From CAYFWT01 sp964346955 (GTDB lineage: Bacteria; Patescibacteriota; Minisyncoccia; Portnoybacterales; UBA2143): 29,022 nucleotides of DNA. The position numbers and the translations under genes were made by a program. The DNA lies in NCBI GenBank assembly GCA_964346955.1, contig CAYFWT010000013.1, positions 1 to 29,022 of the forward strand, given 5' to 3'. Of this stretch, positions 6,349-13,188 are shown piece by piece. The stretch's first letter is position 1. Each line of letters opens with the position of its first letter. The notes below the pieces were generated by a model. It ran no database searches and was not told where the DNA came from. It worked only from the letters and a program-made list of their open reading frames with translations.

Positions 6349-8079
6349 TTATTCAGCGTCTTCAGAAACCCCAGTCTCTACGGGATACAAATCCGGGGAT
6401 TGGTAATTAGAATAAAAGGTTTGTTCTTCAATTAATTCGTCTTTTTGATAGACTTCTTGAGTTAAGACGGTTTTCATCGAGCCGTCTTCTTTTGATTCTA
6501 AAACATAAGGTCCTTTGAGTTTAACCACTCGGCCATCATCAGTGCCATAAAAATTGAAAGTCAAGTAAGTTCCTTCAATGGCTGCCTGAATTAGAAGATG
6601 CCCTGGCGTGTTGTTGATAAAGCGCAAATCAGGATGAGGATCATAGACAGTGGCGTCAAAGCCATGGGGATAATAATATTCAACTGGAAAGGCATGAGGG
6701 GCTCGTTCGGTAATTTTTAAACCAGTATTAACTGCTGCCCGAAAAAAAGTGGTCGAAACTTGACAGAGCCCACCACCATATTCAGGAATAGTTTTCTTTC
6801 TCTTAATAACTAATTCTGGTAAAAACCCTCCTTCTGGGCCACTGTCACCTAAAAAAGTATTAAAAGAAAATTCTTCATCAGGGCTTAAGATTAAGCCATT
6901 AAATTTAGCCGCCCCAGTTTTAATATTATGGATGCGGTTTTTTGGTGAACCAGCAAAATTGGAAGTGCCCTGGCCAATTAAAGTGTTAATACCTAACTCA
7001 TTGGTTTGCTCTAGAGTTATTATCGCCAAGGTTTTTTGGGCAATAATAGTTGTTTTTTTAAGGGGGGGGCTAGCCAGGATATTTTGACTTAATTGAGCAG
7101 CCGTTTGGTTTATTTCTACTTTGATGCCGGCCTTGCCTGGAGAGAAAATAACCGCTCGATTCCCTTCTGTTTGAAGTTGAGCATTGACTAGCTGAGGCCC
7201 CAGGGCAAAAGCTATGTTAGTTAGATATTTTTTAATTTTTTCTTGGCTTAAGAAAAGGCCTAGAATAAAATTATCAGAATTCTCTTCTTTGATTGGCTCA
7301 AACTCTATCCAGTCAACCAAGCGTTTTTTATTAATAATCCAAGCTCTTCCTTCAAAGGTTAATTGAAAGGGTAAATTAGCTAAAATTTGCTGAGTTTTTT
7401 GACGAGCTAATTCAACCTCATTGTTTCTTATTGAGGGATAATCAACCACCAATTTTAAATTAATGGGAGAAAGAGAGAGAGATTGAATTTGCTTTGACAA
7501 CTCAGCTAATAATTGTTCTCTATCTATGGTGATGCCGTTGGTAGAATGAATAAGGATGAAATCATCGGACTCTTGGTCAAAGACTAGAGAAGCATTTTGA
7601 GCTAGCTTTTCAACCTCAGCAAATAGTTCGGCAGTTTTATTTTTAAATTTTTCCTCCTCAATTTTATAAACCGGCTTAAGATTATAGTGGCCAACCAAAG
7701 CAGCTAATTGTTCTTTGAAGCTAGCCAAGATATTTGGCTGTCGGCCAATTTGATAGGCCTGACTAATGGTGGCTTGATAATCAATTTGAAATCCTAAGTC
7801 GGTTAATTTAACTGACCAAGTCACTTCTTTTTCTAAGCTAGGAGAGTCTGGGGGGCCTTGGTAAAGAAGAGTTACTTCTTGATTGGTTAGATGAGCCCAT
7901 TTTTCTTTTAGAATTTCTTGAGAGGCTTGAGGATTATGCCCGCCAATATTAGCATCAGCAATCTTAATTCCCCAAGCAATTTTTTGATTATTGGCGACTT
8001 GGAGAAAGAAAGTTAGATAAACCAAGCTAACCAAAACAGCTAAACTAGCGATGGTTATTTGGCGATAGATTTTCTTCAT
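6349..8079 (-). CDS. VanW family protein with peptidoglycan-binding-like repeats
   Basis: A 576-residue, probably membrane-anchored extracellular protein. The N-terminus has a basic start and one hydrophobic helix (about residues 8-28). The middle (about 40-380) resembles repeated YoaR-type PG_binding_4 domains, as in WSVKLTDLGFQID. The VanW domain spans about 390-515 with the family hallmarks LSPDEEFSFN, YGGGLCQVSTT (around residue 435), ERAPHAFPVEYY and DLRFINNTPGHLLIQA. Known: the VanW family is common in Gram-positive bacteria and Patescibacteria and is associated with the cell wall, but its biochemical role is unresolved. It is a single gene, with no van cluster around it, so no link to vancomycin resistance follows. 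The ATG at 8079 is the only start that keeps the anchor helix intact. Its 3' end lies four bases from tRNA-Leu, tail to tail. Confidence 0.9.
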   Translation of the reverse strand: MKKIYRQITIASLAVLVSLVYLTFFLQVANNQKIAWGIKIADANIGGHNPQASQEILKEKWAHLTNQEVTLLYQGPPDSPSLEKEVTWSVKLTDLGFQIDYQATISQAYQIGRQPNILASFKEQLAALVGHYNLKPVYKIEEEKFKNKTAELFAEVEKLAQNASLVFDQESDDFILIHSTNGITIDREQLLAELSKQIQSLSLSPINLKLVVDYPSIRNNEVELARQKTQQILANLPFQLTFEGRAWIINKKRLVDWIEFEPIKEENSDNFILGLFLSQEKIKKYLTNIAFALGPQLVNAQLQTEGNRAVIFSPGKAGIKVEINQTAAQLSQNILASPPLKKTTIIAQKTLAIITLEQTNELGINTLIGQGTSNFAGSPKNRIHNIKTGAAKFNGLILSPDEEFSFNTFLGDSGPEGGFLPELVIKRKKTIPEYGGGLCQVSTTFFRAAVNTGLKITERAPHAFPVEYYYPHGFDATVYDPHPDLRFINNTPGHLLIQAAIEGTYLTFNFYGTDDGRVVKLKGPYVLESKEDGSMKTVLTQEVYQKDELIEEQTFYSNYQSPDLYPVETGVSEDAE

Positions 8080-8114
8080 ATTTTTATGATAGCATGACTA
8101 ACTAGATATAAATA

Positions 8115-8138
8115 GGACACCATCTCTGGTGCCCTTAT
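8115..8138 (-). terminator. Candidate terminator downstream of hsp20
   Basis: On the minus strand GGGCACC, loop AGAGAT, GGTGTCC form a 7-bp stem with one G-U pair, followed by TATTTAT. It lies 26-45 bases after the hsp20 stop. On the plus strand the same arms contain an A-C mismatch, which supports minus-strand function. The T-run is weak. Confidence 0.5.
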
Positions 8139-8159
8139 TCCATTTACTGTTGGTTGATT

Positions 8160-8690
8160 CTATTCCGTTTTTATTTCTATTTTTTTGGTCTTTACTTTTT
8201 CCGCCTTGGGTAATCTGATAGTTAAAATGCCATTTTTCATTTTGGCTAGGGCTTTGTCGGCCTCAACATCAACTGGCAAAATAACCGAACGGGAAAAAGC
8301 TCCCCAATAACATTCTTGATAATAGTAGTCCTCTTCTTTAACTTCTTCGTCTTTTTCTCGAGAGCCTTTTATGGTAATCATGTCGTTGGTCATAGTAATA
8401 TCAATATCTTCCGGCTTAACTCCGGCAATAGTCGATTTGATGACTATTTCATTAGGAGTTTGATAGACATCAATAGTTAGCTGTCCCTCAGATTCAGCTA
8501 GCCAATCCTCTGGTTCTTTTTTCCGAGGCGGCGAAACTTTCTTTTCTTTTTCCACAGGAATATCTTTTTTAATAGATTTGGTTTTCCCAACTTTTATTGG
8601 TTTTCTAATTTTTTCTTCTCGCTCGAGAGGTCTATCTTCTGCCCAACTAGCTCCAGTTAATCTTTCGAAAAATGATGGTTTTTTTGCCAT
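8160..8690 (-). CDS. Small heat shock protein, Hsp20/alpha-crystallin family
   Basis: A 176-residue chaperone. The first 65 residues are charged and probably disordered (KKDIPVEKEKKVSPPRKK). The alpha-crystallin domain runs from about 70 to 170: GQLTIDVYQTPNEIVIKSTI, then AGVKPEDIDITMTNDMITIKG, the hydrophobic SRSVILPVDVEADKA, and the signature AKMKNGILTIRLPK (the family A-x-x-x-N-G-v-L motif). Known: such proteins hold unfolded proteins as oligomers without ATP. The ATG at 8690 is preferred over an in-frame TTG at 8708, because AKKPSFFERLTG is a natural N-terminus; neither has a strong ribosome binding site. The leader contains paired inverted repeats (8707-8750) that could form alternative hairpins, a possible temperature-sensing element. 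Confidence 0.93.
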   Translation of the reverse strand: MAKKPSFFERLTGASWAEDRPLEREEKIRKPIKVGKTKSIKKDIPVEKEKKVSPPRKKEPEDWLAESEGQLTIDVYQTPNEIVIKSTIAGVKPEDIDITMTNDMITIKGSREKDEEVKEEDYYYQECYWGAFSRSVILPVDVEADKALAKMKNGILTIRLPKAEKVKTKKIEIKTE

Positions 8691-8704
8691 AAATATTTCT
8701 CTAA

Positions 8705-8774
8705 TCAATCTCGAATTCTGGCTCGAATAACCGCCAAGTTATTCGAGATTATTAATGGTTAAATTAGAGATTGA
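8705..8774 (-). promoter_or_regulatory. Nested inverted repeats in hsp20 leader
   Basis: CTCGAATAAC (8722-8731) and GTTATTCGAG (8738-8747) form a perfect 10-bp hairpin with a 6-base loop. AATCTCGAAT (8707-8716) is also fully complementary to ATTCGAGATT (8741-8750), so the two pairings are mutually exclusive. A third pair, TCAATCTC (8705-8712) and GAGATTGA (8767-8774), lies outside. It sits 15-85 bases before the hsp20 start. It does not match the CIRCE operator. Confidence 0.6.
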
Positions 8775-8782
8775 TTTGTGAT

Positions 8783-9538
8783 TTATATTTTACAAATAGC
8801 TTGTTGCTTTTTTAATCTCCGGAAGCAATAAGAAACTAGAAGAGCCATTATCACCAAAAGAAAAGCAATAACAGAAAGAAAAGTTATTCTTTGATAAAGG
8901 GCTTCTTGACTAAGAGCCGTGATGACAAGGTAATTATAGCAGCTATGGAAAATAATAGCAATAGTTAAACCAATTAAGATTAATTTTTTTCTCTGCTTAG
9001 CATAAAGCAAGCCTAAGGCGAGCCAATAACCAACAACGCCAGAGGCAAGGGCATGGACTAAAGTTGCCCCAAGAAAACGAAGGCCAATAGTGCTAAGAGC
9101 TTCTCCTAAAGGGGGCAAGGGGAATTTTAAAAGAATGAGTAAATTTTCCACTGCGGCAAAACCTAGGCCAGCTATAATACAGTATAGCATAGCATCAATT
9201 GGCTCGTCAAATTCAGGATTTCTAAGAACTCTAAATTTGACTACCGAATATTTTAAATATTCTTCGACTAAAGCAGGAATAAGAGTACTGGCTAAGATAA
9301 TTTTAAAGAAGTGGTCTCTAGTCATTTGGGATAAAAGAGATAAAGGGTTAAGGCTAGGATTAATAAACCAGATTAATATTATTTCTAAAATAATAGCTAA
9401 AGGAGCGAGAAGCATTCCCCAGATAAAGATTCTTAAAACCATCGAATTAGGTTCTGGATGAGCATCTTTTCTTAGATAAAAAGATAGCCAGATTATACTG
9501 GGCACAAAGCCGAGAATTATGTAAAAGGGATAGGACAT
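8783..9538 (-). CDS. PrsW family intramembrane metalloprotease
   Basis: A 251-residue polytopic membrane protein with about seven hydrophobic segments. The putative active-site residues of the PrsW group (CPBP/Abi-related glutamic-type or metallo proteases) are all present: E92-E93 in ALVEEYLKY, the FDEPIDAMLY segment (110-119), E131-N132 in GFAAVEN, H162 in LVHALASG and H198 in IFHSCYN. Known: PrsW performs site-1 cleavage of anti-sigma factor RsiW in Bacillus. No sigma or anti-sigma gene is near, so the substrate here is unknown. The ATG at 9538 is preceded by CTCTTGCTCT, with no ribosome binding site. The gene sits between hsp20 and a palindromic element. Confidence 0.88.
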   Translation of the reverse strand: MSYPFYIILGFVPSIIWLSFYLRKDAHPEPNSMVLRIFIWGMLLAPLAIILEIILIWFINPSLNPLSLLSQMTRDHFFKIILASTLIPALVEEYLKYSVVKFRVLRNPEFDEPIDAMLYCIIAGLGFAAVENLLILLKFPLPPLGEALSTIGLRFLGATLVHALASGVVGYWLALGLLYAKQRKKLILIGLTIAIIFHSCYNYLVITALSQEALYQRITFLSVIAFLLVIMALLVSYCFRRLKKQQAICKI

Positions 9539-9549
9539 AGAGCAAGAGA

Positions 9550-9735
9550 TAGGAGAGAGTTCAGGGTAATCATTTCTCGAAGACGCAGCGGCCGTGACCT
9601 AATTTGTCTTCTTCTTATAATTTAAGCCGCTGCTCCGAGATGACAAAAGAGTTCTTTATTAGTACATCAAGCTAGCTGTTATCTTTTGTCATCTAGGCTT
9701 CTCGAAATGGCCACCCTGAACTCTTTTCGACTCGG
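9550..9735. repeat. Palindromic repeat element between PrsW and valS genes
   Basis: Outer inverted ends: GAGAGTTCAGGGT (about 9552-9567) with CATTTCTCGAAGA behind it, matched by TTCTCGAAATG and ACCCTGAACTCTTTT near 9697-9727. An inner pair GATGACAAAAGA / TCTTTTGTCATC lies around 9640-9693. The interval is gene-free and more GC-rich than its surroundings. It runs up to within a few bases of the valS stop. The layout is that of a short non-autonomous palindromic element (REP/MITE-like). Confidence 0.7.
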
Positions 9736-9740
9736 TTTCT

Positions 9741-11834
9741 TTATTCTGGCCAATCCTCAATCATCAGAAATTCCTTTTCCTTGAAAGGTAACTTTAAATA
9801 AATAGCTTCGGTAACAAAAGGCATAAAAGGATGAAGTAATTTTAAAGAATTCAATAAAACATAAGCCAAAACTTGTCTGGTTTGAGAAATATCTTGTTTT
9901 TTAGAAGCTTCAATATATTTGTCACAAAAATCGTGCCAGAAGAAATCATAGATTGAGTGAGCTGCTTGCCCAAAACGAAAATTCTCTAAGTCTTCGGTTG
10001 CTTTTCGAGTGGTTGTTTCCAATTGTTTAAGAATCTTTCTATCGGCTGGAGTGATTTTTGTTTGAAATTTGGAATTTGTAGTTTGTTTGTGATTTGTAAT
10101 TTGTAATTTGTTATTTCCGATTTGTCCTAAGACAAATCGGCTAGCATTCCATATTTTATTAGCAAACTTTTTCCCCATAACTATATTTTCTTCAGAGAAG
10201 CGGATATCCTGATTACCCAGAGCTTGATAAATCAAGCCAAAGCGAGTGGCATCGGCACCGTATTGGTTAACTAAGTCCATGGGGTCACGACCGGTACCTA
10301 AAGATTTACTCATTCGTTTTCCCTCCTTAGTTAAGATAGTAGCATGGATAATTACATCTTTAAAGGGTATTTTTTTAACTAATTCTAGCCCAGAAAAAAT
10401 CATCCGAGCTACCCAGAGATTGATAATATCTCGGGCAGTGACCAAGGTATCAGTGGGATAAAATTTCTTAAGATCACCAGTTGCCTTAGGCCAACCAAAA
10501 GTGGCCAAGGGCCATAAGGCTGAAGAAAACCAGGTGTCTAAAACATCATCAACTCCCTTAATTGGTATTTTATGTCCCCACCAAATTTGCCGAGAAATAC
10601 ACCAATCCTTGATATTATTTAGCCAGTCAAAATATACTTTTTCCCAACGCTTGGGATGAAATTTAATCTGGCCGCTTTTAACAGCTTTAATTGCCTGGGC
10701 GGCTAATTTATCCATTTTAAGAAACCATTGTTGACTAATTAGTGGCTCGATGTCGCTATGGCAGCGGTAGCAATGAGGAATTTGATGAGAATAATCTTCA
10801 GTTTTTTCTAAGAGGCCTTCTTTTTTTAACTCTTCGACGACCTTTTGACGGGCTTCTAAAACAGTTAAACTAGCAAATTTCTGGCCTGCCTGTTTAGTCA
10901 TTCGGCCCTTATCACTAATAACCTGAATCGAAGGCAGATTGTGCCTTGAGCCAATTTCTGCATCAGTTGGCGAATGGGCTGGAGTTACCTTGACTGCTCC
11001 GGTACCAAATTCTGGATCAACTAGTTGGTCAGTTACAATAGGAATTTCCCGATTAACCAAAGGTAAAATAGCTGTTTTTCCAATAAAATCTTTATACCTT
11101 TTGTCCTGTGAATGAACCGCCACCGCCGTATCGCCCAACATCGTTTCTGGTCTAGTGGTAGCTACCACAATATAATTTTTGATTTTTGGGTTTTGACTTT
11201 TGAGTTTGTATTTGATGTACCACAAATGACTCTTTTTCTCTTTGTATTCCAATTCCAAATCAGATAAACTGGTCTGGCATCTAGGGCACCAGTTAATTAC
11301 TTTTTCTCCCTGATAAATCCAACCCTTTTGATAATAATAAAGGAAGGCCGCCTTAACTGCTTCTTGATAGTCTTTATCCATGGTAAAGGCAGTCCGACTC
11401 CAATCGCAAGAGGCACCAAGTTTTTTTAGTTGTTCTAAAATTAAATGGCCATATTTCTTTTGCCAAGCCCAAACTTTTTCTAAGAATTTTTCTTTACCCA
11501 AATCGTAACGAGTCAACCCTTGTTTTTTCAGTTCTTTTTCGACCACGTTTTGAGTAGCAATGCCAGCATGATCAGTCCCCGGCAACCATAAAGTTCGATA
11601 ACCTTGCATCCGCTTTAGCCGGATTAAGATATCTTGGACAAAGGCATTGAGAGCATGACCCATGTGCAATTCGCCAGTAATATTGGGTGGGGGGATAGCA
11701 ATACTGTATTTTTTGGTTTTCTTTTCTCGGCTAATCGGTAGTTTGTCCGGATTAAAATAACCCGACCTTTCCCAGAGTCGGTAAATCCTATCTTCGTTGG
11801 CTTTTGGATTGTAGGTCTTAGGTAATTCTTTCAT
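9741..11834 (-). CDS. valS: Valyl-tRNA synthetase, compact form
   Basis: A 697-residue class I synthetase that charges tRNA-Val. Seen: PPPNITGELHMGHALN with the HIGH motif at 57-60; the CP1 editing domain with TTRPETMLGDTAVAV and GTGAVKVTPAHSPTD; WCISRQIWWGHKIP; DVLDTWFSSALWP; GKRMSKSLGTG (KMSKS motif, about residue 505); and the anticodon-binding helical domain. Odd: bacterial ValRS usually has about 850-950 residues. Here the stretch between GHKIP and DVLDTW is only four residues (normally some 35-40), and the C-terminal coiled-coil arm is absent, the protein ending at MIEDWPE. Two in-frame AT-rich repeats occur, encoding NKLQITNHKQTTNSKFQTK (near 10058-10115) and KSQNPKIKN (near 11166-11215). 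The ATG at 11834 is chosen over a TTG at 11852. Confidence 0.95.
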   Translation of the reverse strand: MKELPKTYNPKANEDRIYRLWERSGYFNPDKLPISREKKTKKYSIAIPPPNITGELHMGHALNAFVQDILIRLKRMQGYRTLWLPGTDHAGIATQNVVEKELKKQGLTRYDLGKEKFLEKVWAWQKKYGHLILEQLKKLGASCDWSRTAFTMDKDYQEAVKAAFLYYYQKGWIYQGEKVINWCPRCQTSLSDLELEYKEKKSHLWYIKYKLKSQNPKIKNYIVVATTRPETMLGDTAVAVHSQDKRYKDFIGKTAILPLVNREIPIVTDQLVDPEFGTGAVKVTPAHSPTDAEIGSRHNLPSIQVISDKGRMTKQAGQKFASLTVLEARQKVVEELKKEGLLEKTEDYSHQIPHCYRCHSDIEPLISQQWFLKMDKLAAQAIKAVKSGQIKFHPKRWEKVYFDWLNNIKDWCISRQIWWGHKIPIKGVDDVLDTWFSSALWPLATFGWPKATGDLKKFYPTDTLVTARDIINLWVARMIFSGLELVKKIPFKDVIIHATILTKEGKRMSKSLGTGRDPMDLVNQYGADATRFGLIYQALGNQDIRFSEENIVMGKKFANKIWNASRFVLGQIGNNKLQITNHKQTTNSKFQTKITPADRKILKQLETTTRKATEDLENFRFGQAAHSIYDFFWHDFCDKYIEASKKQDISQTRQVLAYVLLNSLKLLHPFMPFVTEAIYLKLPFKEKEFLMIEDWPE
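10058..10140. repeat. AT-rich repeat plus perfect hairpin inside valS
   Basis: Tandem AATTTGTA/TTTGTAGTTTG units (10058-10115) are followed directly by CCGATTTGTC (10117-10126), CTAA, GACAAATCGG (10131-10140), a perfect 10-bp palindrome. The reading frame of valS stays open throughout. The unit sequence equals that of the intergenic tracts at 21200-21316 and 22548-22650. Confidence 0.8.
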
Positions 11835-11889
11835 AAAGTATTCTCTGAGCAAGATCTGACGAAGTCAGGCCGCCTTGAAGGGCCCTAAG

Positions 11890-11930
11890 TGAAGCGGTCG
11901 CTCTAGGCGACCAGGGAGTTGAAGGGTAAC
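11890..11930. repeat. Short palindrome in valS-tsaD gap
   Basis: GGTCGC (11896-11901) and GCGACC (11907-11912) flank TCTAG, followed by AGGGAGTTGAAGGG. A close relative, GGTCGTCTAAAGCGACC, occurs at 21238-21254 next to pilN, so this is a dispersed repeat and not a local terminator. Nothing else is evident between 11835 and 11961. Confidence 0.6.
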
Positions 11931-11961
11931 TAGTATTTACTGTATAACAAAAATAATCTTT

Positions 11962-13062
11962 TTAGGCAACTAATTTTAAATTAGCCTGGGCTTGAATTTG
12001 GGACCAATCTTGTTTTTGACTAGCTTGAGTTCGATAAAAAGCAGTCGTGGCCACCATGGCTGCGTTATCAGTACATAAATTTTTTGGCGGGACTAGAAAA
12101 TTTAATTGACTGCTGACTGCGGAGAGCCGAGAGTTGAATTGTTTTCGCAACTGGTCATTGGCAGCTACCCCACCAGAAAGCATAATGCTTTTAGCTCTAT
12201 AATCTTTAGCTGCTTTAATAGTTTTAGTAATTAAAACATCAATGGCCGCCTGCTGAAAAGAGGCACAGATATCCGGCACTCTTAGGGACAGTCCCTGAGG
12301 GACAGTCCTTAAAGGACGCCTCAAAAGAGATTGTCCCTGTTTTTGCCTTTGTCCTTTTACCAAGTAAAGCACTGCTGTCTTCAGTCCTGAAAAGCTGAAA
12401 TCATAATTATGAGAGTTAATCATTGGTCGGGGTAGATTAAATGACTGGAAGTTGCCTTTTTGAGCTTTTTGGGAAATAATTGGTCCACCAGGATAACCTA
12501 GATTTAATAATTTAGCCACTTTATCAAATGCTTCTCCGGCGGCATCATCTCTGGTCTGGCCAAGTAACTTATACTTACCATGGCCTTTCATTAGAATCAA
12601 TTGAGTATGCCCTCCGCTGACCACCAGGCAGAGAGCTGGAAAAATATTTTTGGAAATTAGAAATTGGGAATTGGAAATTTCGCCAATTGGCTTTAGCCAA
12701 TTGGCGTAGATATGGGCTTCGAGGTGGTTTATGCCTAAAATTGGTTTCCGCCAATTATAAGCCAGGGCCTTGGCAAAATTAACTCCCACTAAAAGAGAAG
12801 GAATCAAACCAGGTCCAGTGGTCACCCCAATTAAATCAATTTTTGGATTTTTTGCTTCCTTAAGAGCAGTCAAAAGACAAGGTTCAATATTCTTTAAATG
12901 AGCCCGGGCAGCTAAATTAGGTACCACTCCACCAAAGGGAGCATGAATTTTTATCTGAGAAGAAACTACATTAGATAAAATCTCACAGCCTTGAGGGCTG
13001 CGGCATTTGACCAGGGCAATGCCTGTATCGTCACAAGATGTCTCAATTCCCAGGATAATCAT
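11962..13062 (-). CDS. tsaD: tRNA N6-threonylcarbamoyladenosine synthase subunit TsaD (Kae1/Gcp)
   Basis: A 366-residue ASKHA-fold enzyme that, with TsaB and TsaE, transfers threonylcarbamoyl to A37 of ANN-decoding tRNAs. Seen: the N-terminal GIETSCDDTG, the metal-binding HxxxH in NHLEAHIYANW, VVSGGHTQLIL, DAAGEAFDKVAKLL, DFSFSGLKTA, MLSGGVAANDQLR and the C-terminal CTDNAAMVA. The core is complete. Odd: two in-frame repeat insertions. One encodes SNSQFLISKN beside a perfect hairpin (12654-12706). The other encodes LLRRPLRTVPQGLSLRV (12283-12345) between LKTAVLYLVKG and DICASF, lengthening that loop by about 15 residues. The start is the ATG at 13062, because MIILGIETS is the family N-terminus; the upstream TTG is disfavoured. 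A TATACT box six bases upstream suggests a leaderless mRNA. Confidence 0.96.
   Translation of the reverse strand: MIILGIETSCDDTGIALVKCRSPQGCEILSNVVSSQIKIHAPFGGVVPNLAARAHLKNIEPCLLTALKEAKNPKIDLIGVTTGPGLIPSLLVGVNFAKALAYNWRKPILGINHLEAHIYANWLKPIGEISNSQFLISKNIFPALCLVVSGGHTQLILMKGHGKYKLLGQTRDDAAGEAFDKVAKLLNLGYPGGPIISQKAQKGNFQSFNLPRPMINSHNYDFSFSGLKTAVLYLVKGQRQKQGQSLLRRPLRTVPQGLSLRVPDICASFQQAAIDVLITKTIKAAKDYRAKSIMLSGGVAANDQLRKQFNSRLSAVSSQLNFLVPPKNLCTDNAAMVATTAFYRTQASQKQDWSQIQAQANLKLVA
12283..12345. repeat. GGGACAGTCCCT-type palindromic repeat inside tsaD
   Basis: AGGGACAGTCCCT at 12284-12296 is nearly a perfect palindrome. GAGGGACAGTCC, then GTCCTTAAAGGAC (12305-12317) and TTGTCCCTGT follow. The same family occurs in comF (19436-19470) and before pilD (28721-28737). 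On the coding strand it gives RTVPQGLSLR in tsaD and GTVPAWQGLSL in comF, the same frame in both. Confidence 0.8.
12654..12706. repeat. AT-rich repeat plus perfect hairpin inside tsaD
   Basis: AAATTAGAAATTGGGAATTG units (12654-12680) are followed by CGCCAATTGGCT (12681-12692), TT, AGCCAATTGGCG (12695-12706), a perfect 12-bp inverted repeat. The architecture matches the valS copy at 10058-10140. The frame remains open and encodes ANWLKPIGE and ISNSQFLIS. Confidence 0.78.
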
Positions 13063-13068
13063 AGATTT

Positions 13069-13097
13069 AGTATAACATAAAATATCCACTATTTTAA
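13069..13097 (-). promoter_or_regulatory. Candidate promoter of tsaD giving a leaderless transcript
   Basis: On the minus strand TTAAAA (13097-13092), a 17-base spacer and TATACT (13074-13069). The -10 box ends six bases before the ATG, so transcription would begin at or next to the start codon. Confidence 0.5.
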
Positions 13098-13098
13098 C

Positions 13099-13127
13099 TT
13101 GACTTTTTAATTTTATTATGGTAAACT
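13099..13127 (+). promoter_or_regulatory. Promoter of the CxxC protein gene
   Basis: TTGACT (13099-13104), a 17-base spacer, TAAACT (13122-13127). It lies back to back with the tsaD promoter and gives a leader of about 55 bases. Confidence 0.72.
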
Positions 13128-13188
13128 GTTAGCGGTTCTTTAGCAAGAGTACGGATTGAAAATAAAGACAGTTTGGAGGTGGATAAAA

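Noticed and set aside
6349..8079. VanW as evidence for vancomycin resistance
   Set aside because: No vanHAX or regulator genes nearby; VanW family proteins are common in organisms without resistance.
9741..9760. Frameshift as the cause of the short ValRS C-terminus
   Set aside because: The sequence beyond the stop is a palindromic element and shows no coiled-coil coding sequence in another frame.
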